The position numbers were made by a program, and so were the translations under genes. From Croceibacterium mercuriale (lineage in GTDB: Bacteria; Pseudomonadota; Alphaproteobacteria; Sphingomonadales; Sphingomonadaceae), in the NCBI RefSeq assembly GCF_000802385.1, contig NZ_JTDN01000001.1, positions 503,501-567,500 of the forward strand: DNA of 64,000 nucleotides. Direction: 5' to 3'. Below the pieces are notes generated by a model. It saw nothing but the letters and a program-made list of their open reading frames with translations, was not told where the DNA came from and made no database searches. This document shows positions 1-9,019 of this stretch, piece by piece (position 1 is the stretch's first letter; the number at the start of each line of letters is the position of its first letter).

Positions 1-1177
1 TCCAGGCCAGGGTCTGGAACCCGGTCGCGGTCAGCAGCGGCACGAAGAAGCTGAACACGCCCAGCGAGATCCGGACGATGCCGAACATCAGCCCCTGTGC
101 GGTGCTGCGCAGCAGGGTGGGGAACATCTCCGCGCTCCACAGCTGGAAGAAGCACTGCGCGCCGAACCCCTGGCCGACCGCCATCAGGAACACGTGCAGC
201 AAGGCCATGGGCAGCGTCAGCGGGAAGATCGCCAGCAGCGCCATGCCGATGACCTGCATGATGGCGGATACCAGGAACAGCAGCCGCTGGTTCACCCGGT
301 CCGACAGTTTCATGAAGATCAGCCAGATCGACAGCATCCCGATGAAGAAGCTGAGCGACTGGATGGCGACCGACATGCCCTGGCTCTGATTGCCGACGGT
401 GCGCAGGATGTAGGGGAAGAAGAACCCGTTGGTGCCGGCCCACAGGTTCCACATGCCGTACATGCCGATCAGGAACGCCATTGGGCCGATCCATTTCGCC
501 TGCATCAGGTCGCGCAGGCGTGCAGGCTTCGCGGCGGTGCCGGCCGCCTCCTGTTCGACCTGCGCGTCCAGCCAGCGCTGCGATTCCTTCATGCGGGATC
601 GCAGGAAGGTGAGGCCCAGCGCCAGCACGGCAAGGTGGCCGAACACGATCCGCGCGCCCAGCAGGCCCAGCGGTTCCAGCACCAGGAACATCAGCAGGAC
701 GACGACCGGGCCGAGATACCACAGCACCTGCGCAACGCCGCTGTGCTTGCCGCGCGATCCCTTCGGCGCGGCCTCCGCGATCAGCGACCACGAGGCCGGA
801 ATGTCCGCGCCCACGGCGAGGCCGACCAGGAAGAAGCCGATCAGCACCATCCACGCATTCATCGCGAAGATCAGCCACAGCATGCCGAAGGCGTAGAACA
901 GCATATCGTACTGGTAGATCTTCTTGCGCCCGAACAGGTCGCACAGCCGCCCGCCGATGAACGCGCCGAGCCCGGCCGAGATGGCGTTGGGCCCCAGCGC
1001 GCCGATCAGCCCGACGAAGCTGGGGCTGAGGGCATACTCCTCCATCCACAGCGCCAGCGCGGCGGAACCGGCGACGATCGATCCGGCATCGATATAGTTG
1101 GCGAGGCCCGCCAGGATCGTGTTCTTCCAGTCATCCTTCTGCGTGCCTGGTGCTGCCAGGTTCTGCTCGCCCGCCAT
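1..1177 (-). CDS. MFS sugar-type transporter (partial, C-terminus cut by window edge)
   Basis: Inner-membrane secondary transporter of the major facilitator superfamily, probably for a sugar or polyol. Reading on the minus strand from the ATG at 1177 gives an open frame to the window edge (about 392 codons). It has many hydrophobic segments and the loop 2-3 signature GGRLCDLFGRKK near residue 80, the family's conserved DRxGRR-type motif. The start follows a short hydrophilic N-terminus (MAGEQNLAAPG). It is divergent from the glycosidase at 1271, with only 93 bases between the starts, so the two probably handle the same glycan and its product. A palindrome at 1202-1226 lies between them. The substrate cannot be read from the sequence; sugar or inositol is inference. 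Confidence 0.88.
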   Translation of the reverse strand, partial: MAGEQNLAAPGTQKDDWKNTILAGLANYIDAGSIVAGSAALALWMEEYALSPSFVGLIGALGPNAISAGLGAFIGGRLCDLFGRKKIYQYDMLFYAFGMLWLIFAMNAWMVLIGFFLVGLAVGADIPASWSLIAEAAPKGSRGKHSGVAQVLWYLGPVVVLLMFLVLEPLGLLGARIVFGHLAVLALGLTFLRSRMKESQRWLDAQVEQEAAGTAAKPARLRDLMQAKWIGPMAFLIGMYGMWNLWAGTNGFFFPYILRTVGNQSQGMSVAIQSLSFFIGMLSIWLIFMKLSDRVNQRLLFLVSAIMQVIGMALLAIFPLTLPMALLHVFLMAVGQGFGAQCFFQLWSAEMFPTLLRSTAQGLMFGIVRISLGVFSFFVPLLTATGFQTLAW

Positions 1178-1201
1178 CTGCTCTCCCCATCGTCTTGCTT
1201 C

Positions 1202-1226
1202 CAAACAGCATATGATATTATGTTTG
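1202..1226. promoter_or_regulatory. imperfect 25-base palindrome, candidate operator
   Basis: Arms CAAACA and TGTTTG enclose a second matched pair (ATAT/ATAT) around a central G. Ten of twelve base pairs are complementary. It sits in the 93-base gap between two divergent genes, where a single regulator could control both. The regulator is unknown and is not encoded beside it within the window. Confidence 0.45.
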
Positions 1227-1270
1227 TGCATGCCAACCGCGAAATGCGGTGTCGAGCGGGAGGAATGTCG

Positions 1271-2848
1271 ATGACGATCACGCGCCGGGTGCTGCTGGGC
1301 ACCACGCTGGCCACAGGGGCCATGGCCGTCGCGCCGCATGCAGCGGCCGCCCGCGGCACGCAGGTGGAGCGGTGGGGCGTGCACGAGATCGTGCTGGACG
1401 GACCGGCAGGCGGCAACCCGTTCGACGATGTACGCCTGACGGGCCTGTTCCAGTCGGGCGAGCGGCAGATCGAGGTGCCGGGCTTCTATGACGGTGCGGG
1501 TGTGTACCGCATCCGCTTCAGCCCGCCCGATCTGGGGCAATGGCGCTGGCGCACCACCAGCAATGTCGCCGCACTGGATGGTCGCACCGGCGCGTTCGAC
1601 AGCGTCGCGCCTGGTCCTGGCAATCGCGGGCCGGTGCGGATCAGCCGGGACGGGTATCACTTCGCCCATGCCGACGGCACGCCGTACCGGCCGGTCGGCA
1701 CCACGTCCTATTCCTGGGCGCTGCAGTCGGATGCCCGCTGTGCGGAGACGCTGGCGACGCTGAAGGCGGCGCCGTTCAACAAGATCCGCATGCTGGTGTT
1801 CCCCAATGTCGCCTCTGTCGCCACAGACCCGTTCGTGCGGACCGGCGGCGGGCCGAAGGACTGGGATCCGACCCGGCCCGATCCCGACTATTTCCGCCGG
1901 TTCGAGGATCGCATCATCCGGCTGGGCGAGCTCGGCATCGAGGCGGACGTGATCCTGTTCCACCCTTATGACGCCACGCGCGGCTATTCCGGGATGATCC
2001 GCGCGGATGACGAGCGCTACCTGCGCTACGTCGTCGCGCGCTTCGGCGCATACCGCAATGTGTGGTGGTCGATGGCCAACGAATACGACATCGTCGAAAG
2101 CAAGACGGTCGCCGACTGGGACCACCTGTTCCAGGTGCTGGTCGCGGCCGATCCGCACGACCGGCTGCGATCGATCCACCAGCTGCATGTCTATTACGAT
2201 CATCGCAAGCCGTGGATTACCCATGCGAGCGTGCAGCATGGCGCCGCACCGCTGGATGACGGGCGGGTCCATCCGCACCGGCTGTTCGCGCAGAAGGCGG
2301 TGATCTTCGACGAGGTGATCTATGAAGGCAATTCCTCCAAGCGCTGGGCCCGGCTGAGCGGCGAGGAACTGGTGGAGCGGTTCTGGTGGGGCACGCTGGG
2401 CGGCTGCTATGTCGGCCATGGCGAGGTATTCAGCAGCGAGGACAACCCCGACATTTCCTGGCTGGGGCAGGGCGGTGCGCTGCACGGCACCAGCCCGCCG
2501 CGGCTCGCCTTCCTGCGCCAGGTGCTGGAGGATGCGCCGATCCCGGGCATCGATCCGCTGCAGCAGTTCTGGGACTATCACCTGGGTGGGCGCGATTTCA
2601 CCTGGTACCTCAAATATTTCGGGCGCGAGCAGCCGACCGAATGGCAGATGCGGCTGCCGACCCGCGCCGCCGATCCGCATCATCAGTTCCGCGTCGACGT
2701 GCTCGACACCTGGAACATGACGGTGACGCCGGTGGAGGGCGTGTTCAACATGGTGCAGCTGGACGAATATGACGTCCACGATCCTGCGCGGCCCACGGTG
2801 GCGCTGCCGGGCAAGCCCTACATCGCGCTGCGGATCGTGAAGGTCTGA
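1271..2848 (+). CDS. exported glycoside hydrolase, DUF5060-DUF4038-DUF5605 type
   Basis: Predicted extracytoplasmic glycosidase of 525 residues. The N-terminus MTITRRVLLGTTLA is a twin-arginine signal with cleavage near AHAAAARG (residues 20-29). Residues about 32-125 resemble the DUF5060 beta-sandwich (VERWGVHEIVLDGP). Residues about 130-420 form a TIM-barrel domain with WWSMANEYD around Glu271, the usual position of the acid/base, and FDEVIYEGN around 348-352 as the probable nucleophile. The C-terminal 90 residues resemble DUF5605. The ATG at 1271 is chosen over the ATG at 1265 because GGGAGGA at 1258-1264 is correctly spaced only for the second. The larger open frame running from 194 is an antisense extension over the transporter. 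Substrate unknown; related families act on plant polysaccharide side chains. Confidence 0.87.
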   Translation: MTITRRVLLGTTLATGAMAVAPHAAAARGTQVERWGVHEIVLDGPAGGNPFDDVRLTGLFQSGERQIEVPGFYDGAGVYRIRFSPPDLGQWRWRTTSNVAALDGRTGAFDSVAPGPGNRGPVRISRDGYHFAHADGTPYRPVGTTSYSWALQSDARCAETLATLKAAPFNKIRMLVFPNVASVATDPFVRTGGGPKDWDPTRPDPDYFRRFEDRIIRLGELGIEADVILFHPYDATRGYSGMIRADDERYLRYVVARFGAYRNVWWSMANEYDIVESKTVADWDHLFQVLVAADPHDRLRSIHQLHVYYDHRKPWITHASVQHGAAPLDDGRVHPHRLFAQKAVIFDEVIYEGNSSKRWARLSGEELVERFWWGTLGGCYVGHGEVFSSEDNPDISWLGQGGALHGTSPPRLAFLRQVLEDAPIPGIDPLQQFWDYHLGGRDFTWYLKYFGREQPTEWQMRLPTRAADPHHQFRVDVLDTWNMTVTPVEGVFNMVQLDEYDVHDPARPTVALPGKPYIALRIVKV

Positions 2849-2911
2849 GGCCGACAAGACCTATTTGCGCGCGGCGCTGCCCCGAAAGCGCCCGACGCAC
2901 GTTGCGTGGGA

Positions 2912-4255
2912 ATGCTGCCCGACCTGGCCCCTGATCCATACATCCTGATGCTAACCGGTTTCGGCGTGCTGATCACGCTGGTCGCCTGGCTGCCGCTGGC
3001 ACTGAAGCGCCTGCCGCTGTCCCTGCCGATCATCTGCATTGCCATCGGTGCAGGCGTGTTCCTGCTGCCGCAGGTGACCCTGCGGCCGCTGCCGGTGCTG
3101 TATCCGGAGATCACCGAGCGGTTTACGGAATTCGTCGTCATCATCGCGCTGATGGGTGCGGGGCTGAAGATCGACCGGCTGTTCGGCTGGCGGCAATGGG
3201 CGATCACGTGGCGGCTGTTGCTGATCACCATGCCACTCAGCATCCTGGCGATGACGTTGCTGGGCTATTCCATGCTCGGCCTGCCGCTGGCGGTGGCGCT
3301 GCTGCTGGGGGCCAGCCTGGCGCCGACCGATCCGGTGCTGGCGGCCGATATCCAGGTCGGTCCGCCCCGCACCGGTGACGAGGATGACGTGCGGTTCGGC
3401 CTGACCTCCGAAGCCGGGCTGAACGATGGGGCGGCCTTTCCCTTCGTCCACCTGGCCGTCCTGCTGGCGGTCGCGTTGCCCAGTGGGGAGCCGTGGTTGA
3501 CCGAATGGCTGACCTATCGCGTGCTGTGGGAGATCGGCGGCGGGATCGTCGGCGGCTGGCTGGTGGGCCGTGCCTTCGGCTGGCTGACCTTCCGGGTGCC
3601 GGCCGAAACCAAGCTGGCGCGGACCGGCGACGGGCTGATCGCGCTGGCGGCCACGCTGGTGTCGTATGGCCTGACCGAGATCATCCATGTCTACGGCTTC
3701 CTGGCGGTGTTCGTCACCGCGCTGACGTTCCGCAGCACGCATCGGGACCATGATTTCCAGCTGGAGATGCACGCGATGACCGAACAGGTCGAGCGGCTGG
3801 CGATGATGGTGCTGCTGATCCTGTTCGGCGGTGCGCTGGTGAGCGGCCTGCTGGCCCCCGTCGGCTGGATCGAGGTGAGTGCGGCGCTGCTCATCCTGCT
3901 GGTGATCCGGCCGGTGGCCGGATGGATCGCGATGCTGGGCTATCCGGCGGACCGGGGCGAGAAGCTGACGCTGGCGTTCTTCGGCATCCGCGGGGTAGGC
4001 ACGATCTATTACGTGGCGTTCGGCATCAATCACATGAGCATCGGCGATGCCGAGCGGCTGTGGGGCGTGGTCGGGCTGGTCGTGCTGCTGTCGATCCTGC
4101 TGCATGGGCTGACGGTCACCCCGATCATGCGCACGCTGGATCAGCAGCGCGGCATCGATCCGGACGCCGAAGGTGCGGGCCCGCCGGGCCTGCAGGGGCC
4201 GGCGGGCGAGCCGGATCGGGAGGGATCCCCGGGAGAGAGGATTGTACGGGAATGA
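2912..4255 (+). CDS. CPA1-family cation:proton antiporter (NhaP-like)
   Basis: Membrane antiporter of about 447 residues that exchanges Na+ or K+ for protons across the inner membrane. The sequence is almost entirely hydrophobic helices, with the family's core signatures GASLAPTDPVLAADIQVG and SEAGLNDGAAFPFV carrying the Asp residues expected for ion binding. The hydrophilic tail ends in Gly/Pro/Glu-rich sequence. The ATG at 2912 is taken; an in-frame GTG at 2906 is equally possible, and neither has a strong ribosome site. Its stop overlaps the start of the PPK2 gene in an ATGA arrangement, so the two are probably co-translated. Confidence 0.88.
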   Translation: MLPDLAPDPYILMLTGFGVLITLVAWLPLALKRLPLSLPIICIAIGAGVFLLPQVTLRPLPVLYPEITERFTEFVVIIALMGAGLKIDRLFGWRQWAITWRLLLITMPLSILAMTLLGYSMLGLPLAVALLLGASLAPTDPVLAADIQVGPPRTGDEDDVRFGLTSEAGLNDGAAFPFVHLAVLLAVALPSGEPWLTEWLTYRVLWEIGGGIVGGWLVGRAFGWLTFRVPAETKLARTGDGLIALAATLVSYGLTEIIHVYGFLAVFVTALTFRSTHRDHDFQLEMHAMTEQVERLAMMVLLILFGGALVSGLLAPVGWIEVSAALLILLVIRPVAGWIAMLGYPADRGEKLTLAFFGIRGVGTIYYVAFGINHMSIGDAERLWGVVGLVVLLSILLHGLTVTPIMRTLDQQRGIDPDAEGAGPPGLQGPAGEPDREGSPGERIVRE

Positions 4256-5052
4256 CCAAGGCGCGAAGCTCCACTGCCAAGTCGGACGGCAGGCTGGCCG
4301 GGCACGACCGGCCCGAGCCGCTGGACCAGCCATACGACACCGCGCTGGAGGATCTGCAGGGCAAGCTGGCGCAGGTGATGGTCGGGCATATCGTGCATGG
4401 CCGGCGCAGCGTGATCGTTTTCGAAGGCTGGGACGCGGCGGGCAAGGGCGGCGCGATCAAGCGGCTGACGGCGGAGTGGGACCCGCGCGCCTTCTCCGTC
4501 TGGCCGATCGCCGCCCCGACGGCCGAGGAGCAGGCGCACAACTTCCTCTGGCGGTTCTGGCAGCGCCTGCCTGCATCGGGCGAGATCGCGGTGTTCGATC
4601 GCAGCTGGTACGGCAGGGTGCTGGTGGAGCGGGTGGAGGGGTTCGCCACCAAGGCGGAGTGGCGCCGCGCCTATGCCGAGATCAACCAGTTCGAGGAACA
4701 GCTGGCAGCGGACGGGACCACGATCGTCAAGCTGTTCCTGCATGTCTCCGCCGAGGTGCAGGACGAACGGCTGAAGGCGCGGCTGGAGCATCCATGGAAG
4801 CGATGGAAGGTCAGCGCGGAGGATTTCCGCAACCGGGAACAGCGCGCCGCCTACCTGGCCGCCATGGAGGAGATGTTCGCGCAGACCGATACCGCCCTCG
4901 CGCCCTGGACGATCATCAACGGCGACAAGAAGAAGCCGGCGCGGATCGCTGCCCTGCAGGCGATCCACGACCAGCTGGCTGCGGCGACCCCGTCGGAGCC
5001 GCCGAAGCCATCAAAGGAAGTCATGAAGCTGGCGCGCGCCGCCTTTGGCTGA
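4252..5052 (+). CDS. polyphosphate kinase 2 family protein
   Basis: Cytoplasmic enzyme of 266 residues that uses polyphosphate to phosphorylate nucleotides, or the reverse. The PPK2 P-loop GWDAAGKGGAIK and the second nucleotide-site motif FDRSWYGRV are both present, as is the WPIAAPTAEE segment typical of the family. The start ATG overlaps the antiporter stop by four bases. Class (NDP or NMP kinase) cannot be decided from motifs alone. It ends 12 bases before the stop of the convergent PI-PLC gene. Confidence 0.9.
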   Translation: MTKARSSTAKSDGRLAGHDRPEPLDQPYDTALEDLQGKLAQVMVGHIVHGRRSVIVFEGWDAAGKGGAIKRLTAEWDPRAFSVWPIAAPTAEEQAHNFLWRFWQRLPASGEIAVFDRSWYGRVLVERVEGFATKAEWRRAYAEINQFEEQLAADGTTIVKLFLHVSAEVQDERLKARLEHPWKRWKVSAEDFRNREQRAAYLAAMEEMFAQTDTALAPWTIINGDKKKPARIAALQAIHDQLAAATPSEPPKPSKEVMKLARAAFG

Positions 5053-5064
5053 CGGGCAAGGCGT

Positions 5065-6174
5065 TCATGGCTTCAACTTGCATCCTTGGGGCACGCGCAC
5101 CAGGCTGCACCGCGCCATCGCGCCATCGGGCAGGCTGATGGTGAACCCGGCCCCGAGCGGGTCGGGCGCGCCGGGGTAGTAATCGGTGCTGACCGCCTGG
5201 GCCCCGCTGTCCATGGCGGCCTGCGCCTTGGTGTGGTCGCCCGAGCGGGCCTCCACGGCATTGGCGTCGGTGCGGGTGCGCACGATCGTGCCGCCCGCTA
5301 CCCAGCGGCGGATCTGCGCGCCATCGGCGAGCGGATCCTGCACGATCTGGAGCATGGATTCGGGCTGGCCGTCCGGATACCAGCCGAACATCGCCCGCCC
5401 GGCCAGGGCAGGGTGGCTGGCCCGGTACGCGTCCGACACCGCATCGCGCACGTCGAGCACCAAGTAGATTCGGCCACGCGTCGCATCCAGCGCGGGCCAG
5501 CCATTGTCCCGCACCGCGTCGCGCAGGCTGGCCGCAGTGCCGCGCACCTCGTCCGGGGTGATCAGCCGACCGGCCGGCAGCGCCGCGCGGACCTCCGCAT
5601 CCAGTGCGTCGAGCAGCGCCGGATTGTCGAGCGGCAGCGGATCGGTGATGCCGGGCCGCCCAGATGGCATGTCGGCCGCGTTCAGGGTGATCATGATCGG
5701 CAGATGGTCGGGATGGCTGCGCGACCAGCCGTCGATCTCCGTCAGGCACAGCGCCAGCGTAGCGCAGGTGCTGAGGTAATCGACGTCCGGGATGTGCAGC
5801 ACCTTGTAGCCGGGGGCCAGCATCGCCGCCCGGTCGAAGCCCGTCACCTCGCCAGCCTCGCGCGCCCAGGCCTCGCCCGCCGGATCGGCATAGCGGCCGC
5901 CATCGGGATCGGCGAAGATGTCCAGCTCGAACTGGCGGATGCCGGCTTCGAGCTGCTCCGTCAGGGACAGGTGATGGTAGTCGAGCCCGTCGGCCAGCTT
6001 CGGTTCCATGGCGCGCAGCCGCGCCATCACGGCGGAGGAAATCTGTGCCTTGAAGCTGTTGTGGGAGCCGACGACCTGGATGTCGTTCATCGCCAGCGGC
6101 GCCGGCTCGCCCGCGGCGAGCAGGACCGGCATCGTGGCGAGGAGCGCGGCGGCGAGGGCGATCCGGCGGCGCAT
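5065..6174 (-). CDS. secreted Ca2+-dependent PI-specific phospholipase C-like protein
   Basis: Predicted exported hydrolase of 369 residues. The signal peptide MRRRIALAAALLATMPVLLAA is clear. The PLC X-domain features are visible: GSHNSFK with His38, FELDIFAD with Glu82/Asp84 for metal binding, and YKVLHIPDVDY with the second catalytic His126. This matches the calcium-dependent phosphoinositide phospholipase C1-like family, which cleaves inositol phospholipids or related phosphodiesters. It is the second gene after the TonB receptor; stop and start share one base (TGATG), so it is probably translated with the receptor. The pairing suggests release of a phosphorylated polyol followed by receptor uptake, which is inference. 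Confidence 0.85.
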   Translation of the reverse strand: MRRRIALAAALLATMPVLLAAGEPAPLAMNDIQVVGSHNSFKAQISSAVMARLRAMEPKLADGLDYHHLSLTEQLEAGIRQFELDIFADPDGGRYADPAGEAWAREAGEVTGFDRAAMLAPGYKVLHIPDVDYLSTCATLALCLTEIDGWSRSHPDHLPIMITLNAADMPSGRPGITDPLPLDNPALLDALDAEVRAALPAGRLITPDEVRGTAASLRDAVRDNGWPALDATRGRIYLVLDVRDAVSDAYRASHPALAGRAMFGWYPDGQPESMLQIVQDPLADGAQIRRWVAGGTIVRTRTDANAVEARSGDHTKAQAAMDSGAQAVSTDYYPGAPDPLGAGFTISLPDGAMARCSLVRVPQGCKLKP

Positions 6175-8804
6175 CAGAACTGCGTCCTGATGCCGAACAG
6201 GATGGTGCGCCCGTAATACTGGATCTCGTTATAGCGCTGCTCGATCCCGCTATAGGAGTAGGCCTTGGCGCCGGCGAGATTGATCCCTTCCAGGCTGAGC
6301 AATGTGTCGGGCAGGACGCGGAACGACAGGTTGCCGTCCAGCGACCCGAACGGGGCGACATAGCTTTCCGTCTGCGTGGTGCTGCCATTGCTGGTCAGGT
6401 ACCGGCCGCGCCAGACATAGGACAGCCGGGCGGAGACCGGGCCATAATCGTAGAAGCCGACCAGGTTGTAGCTGTTTTTGGACAGGCCGATCAGCTGGTC
6501 CACGATCGGCCGCGCGCCGGCCTGGTAGTTGGAGCGGACGGAGGTGTGGGTGTAGGAGGCCTGCACCCCCAGCCCGTCGAACGGGGCGGGCAGGAAGTCG
6601 AACACCTGGTTGTATGCCGCCTCCACGCCGTAGACCTTGGCCGCGCCGCCATTGACCTGCGTGTTCAGCAGCACGGTGCCACGACCCGGAATGTCGATGT
6701 TGACGTTCTGCGCGGTGATGTAGTCGTCCATCTTCTTCCAGAACACGGCGCCGGTCAGCGATGCGGCGGGCTGGAAGTACCATTCCAGCGATCCGTCGAA
6801 CTGCGTGGCCAGGAAAGGCTGCAGATCCGGATTGCCGCCACTGGCGGTGGGTGCATCGGTCGACACGCTGATCTGCGGCGCCGTCTGCGTCATGTTGGGC
6901 CGGGTCAGCACGCGGCTGGCGGCGAGGCGCGCAATCAGGCTGGGCGTCAGCGCGGCGCGCAGGTTGAAGGACGGCAGCCAGTTGTTGAACTCCTGCGGGA
7001 AGCTGGCCGGCGTGGGCGTGGTGCCCAGCGTCAGGGTGCCGCTCGCCACCTGGTCGGTGTGGACGTAACGCACGCCGACATTACCGGTGACGCCGACGGC
7101 GCCCAGGTCGAACCCGTAATCGGCCCGGACATAGCCGCCGAAGATCTTCTCCTCCACGATGTAGGATGCGCGCAGGTCGCCCGCTGCCAGCGGCGCATTG
7201 GCCACCGCATCGGTGAACAGCCGGTCGTAGAAGGCACTGGTGACCGGCACGGCCCAGCTGCGCGGAAAGCCGCCGCCGATCCGGTCGAAGGCATCGTCGA
7301 ACGGCAACGGCTCGTAACCACCAGGCACGACCTGCCCGATAGGCGGGTTGCCGGGGACGTTCACGTTGAAGTCGCGGCGCGCGTAATCCCGCTTGCGCCA
7401 ATGATATTCGCCGCCGGCCTGCAGCCGGGTGATGAAGCCGGACAGATCACGGCCGATATCCAGCCGGGCATAGGTGTCCCAGTCCTTGCTGTTCTTGGGC
7501 GCGATGTTGAACGGATAGAAGATGTAGCTGGCCGGATCGTCCACATTCGCGGGCGTGCTGATCACCGGGCCGACCTTGTAGCCGCCCGATGCGTCATAGG
7601 TCAGCGGCGCGATGATCTGCATCCGGCTGCGCACGGTGCCTTCGCGATAGCTGGGATGGAAGCTGTGCGCGTAGGACCAGTTCACATTGGCCGACACGTC
7701 CCACGCGCCGGGGGACCACAGCTGCTTCAGCCCGACATTGATCAGGTCGTGCCGGTTGAGGCTGTATTCGCGCGAGGCCATGAAGCGCACATTGTTGATG
7801 GTGGCACGGGTCACGGTGTCGCCGGCGACGGTAAACGATCCGGGCACGATCGCGGTGCCGGGATCGTCGGGATAGATGTCGAGGCCGAACTCGTCATATT
7901 CGACATCCAGCCGGGTCAGCGACACGTCCAGCGTCGTCTCCAGCTCGGGCGAGGGGCGCCACTGGGCCGAGACGATGCCGGAATAGCGGTCGCGTTCCTC
8001 GGTCTCCACCGTCGGGCGGGTGCGGGTCGGCGTGTAGAAGCTGCCGCCCAGTGTCTGCGCGAAGCGGGGGATCAGGTTCCAGCCGGTGTTGTAGAACCGG
8101 TCGTTCCGCACGGACTTGGCCCAGTACTGCACGCCGGCCAGGATGCCGAAGCTGTCATCGGCGGCGGCGTAGCTGCTGAGCACCGTGGCGTTGGGGCGGA
8201 CCCTTTCCGTCATGGTGGTGTAGGTGCCGCGCAGGTTCAGCGTGGTCTTTGTGCCGACATCCAGCGGCTTGAAGGTCTGCACGTCGATATTGCCGCCCAG
8301 CGCGCCTTCGGTCATGTCCGCGGTCGGCGTCTTGATGACGTCGATCTGGGACACGAACTCGGCCGGCAGCATCTCGAACCGGAACTGCCGCCCGGCTGCG
8401 CCGCCATTCTCGATCAGGTCGTTGATCGCCACGGTGCGCCCGTTGACCAGCGTGCTCTGGAACTGCGGCCCCAGGCCGCGCACGCTGACATACAACCCTT
8501 CGCCGCGCGGGCGGGTGATGGAGACGCCGGTGACCAGCTGCAGCGCCTCGGCCACGTTCTGCGTCGGGAACTTGCCGATGTCGGTGGAGGCGATCGAATC
8601 GACGCCATAGGATGCATTGCGCTTGGTCTGGGTCGCGGCGGCCAGGCTGCGCGCATAGGTGCCGGTGACGACGATCTCGTCGCCGCCCTGTTCGGCAGCG
8701 GCGGTGTCCGGCGTCGCCGTCTGGCCACAGGCCGGCTGCGACAGCGCAAGAATGATGCAGGCGAATGGAAGCGGCGCACGAAGTGCGCGCAAAATGCGTG
8801 ACAT
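6174..8804 (-). CDS. TonB-dependent outer-membrane receptor
   Basis: Outer-membrane receptor of 876 residues with a signal peptide (MSRILRALRAPLPFACIILALSQPA is basic then hydrophobic), a plug domain starting near residue 45 with the TonB-box-like DEIVVTGTYA, the plug motif VAEALQLVTGVSITR, and a 22-strand-type barrel ending in the terminal aromatic ILFGIRTQF. It belongs to the TIGR01782-like group, often used for sugars in sphingomonads and xanthomonads. It is the first gene of a two-gene unit with the PI-PLC. It is divergent from AMP nucleosidase across 215 bases, where the promoter must lie. The ligand is unknown. Confidence 0.93.
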   Translation of the reverse strand: MSRILRALRAPLPFACIILALSQPACGQTATPDTAAAEQGGDEIVVTGTYARSLAAATQTKRNASYGVDSIASTDIGKFPTQNVAEALQLVTGVSITRPRGEGLYVSVRGLGPQFQSTLVNGRTVAINDLIENGGAAGRQFRFEMLPAEFVSQIDVIKTPTADMTEGALGGNIDVQTFKPLDVGTKTTLNLRGTYTTMTERVRPNATVLSSYAAADDSFGILAGVQYWAKSVRNDRFYNTGWNLIPRFAQTLGGSFYTPTRTRPTVETEERDRYSGIVSAQWRPSPELETTLDVSLTRLDVEYDEFGLDIYPDDPGTAIVPGSFTVAGDTVTRATINNVRFMASREYSLNRHDLINVGLKQLWSPGAWDVSANVNWSYAHSFHPSYREGTVRSRMQIIAPLTYDASGGYKVGPVISTPANVDDPASYIFYPFNIAPKNSKDWDTYARLDIGRDLSGFITRLQAGGEYHWRKRDYARRDFNVNVPGNPPIGQVVPGGYEPLPFDDAFDRIGGGFPRSWAVPVTSAFYDRLFTDAVANAPLAAGDLRASYIVEEKIFGGYVRADYGFDLGAVGVTGNVGVRYVHTDQVASGTLTLGTTPTPASFPQEFNNWLPSFNLRAALTPSLIARLAASRVLTRPNMTQTAPQISVSTDAPTASGGNPDLQPFLATQFDGSLEWYFQPAASLTGAVFWKKMDDYITAQNVNIDIPGRGTVLLNTQVNGGAAKVYGVEAAYNQVFDFLPAPFDGLGVQASYTHTSVRSNYQAGARPIVDQLIGLSKNSYNLVGFYDYGPVSARLSYVWRGRYLTSNGSTTQTESYVAPFGSLDGNLSFRVLPDTLLSLEGINLAGAKAYSYSGIEQRYNEIQYYGRTILFGIRTQF

Positions 8805-9019
8805 GATGTGTTTTTCCCCGAAGGCCCTGAGCCTGTGAGGGCGCCGCTACGGGCTGACTGTGACACCTGCATGGCTGGCATGTTGCAGAACCGTTGCACG
8901 CAGCGCACTTCGTGGCAGGCACGTGCGGACATGGCCTTGCGGCAGGGCGTTACCGGCGGGCACGGATCGGTTACAGGGCCACAGACGCGCGAGGCGAAGA
9001 AGCGAGATGGAGAGAGACA

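Noticed and set aside
194-1264. Long plus-strand frame running into the glycosidase gene
   Set aside because: It is antisense to the MFS transporter and reads as Gln/Arg/Asp-rich sequence with no structure; the signal peptide and ribosome site place the real start at 1271.
2951-4333. 460-codon minus-strand frame opposite the antiporter
   Set aside because: It translates as Gln/Arg/Asp-rich filler, the usual result of a GC-rich gene read on the other strand; the plus frame has clear antiporter motifs.
6546-8801. 751-codon plus-strand frame opposite the first TonB receptor
   Set aside because: Antisense shadow with no domain pattern; the receptor on the minus strand is unambiguous.
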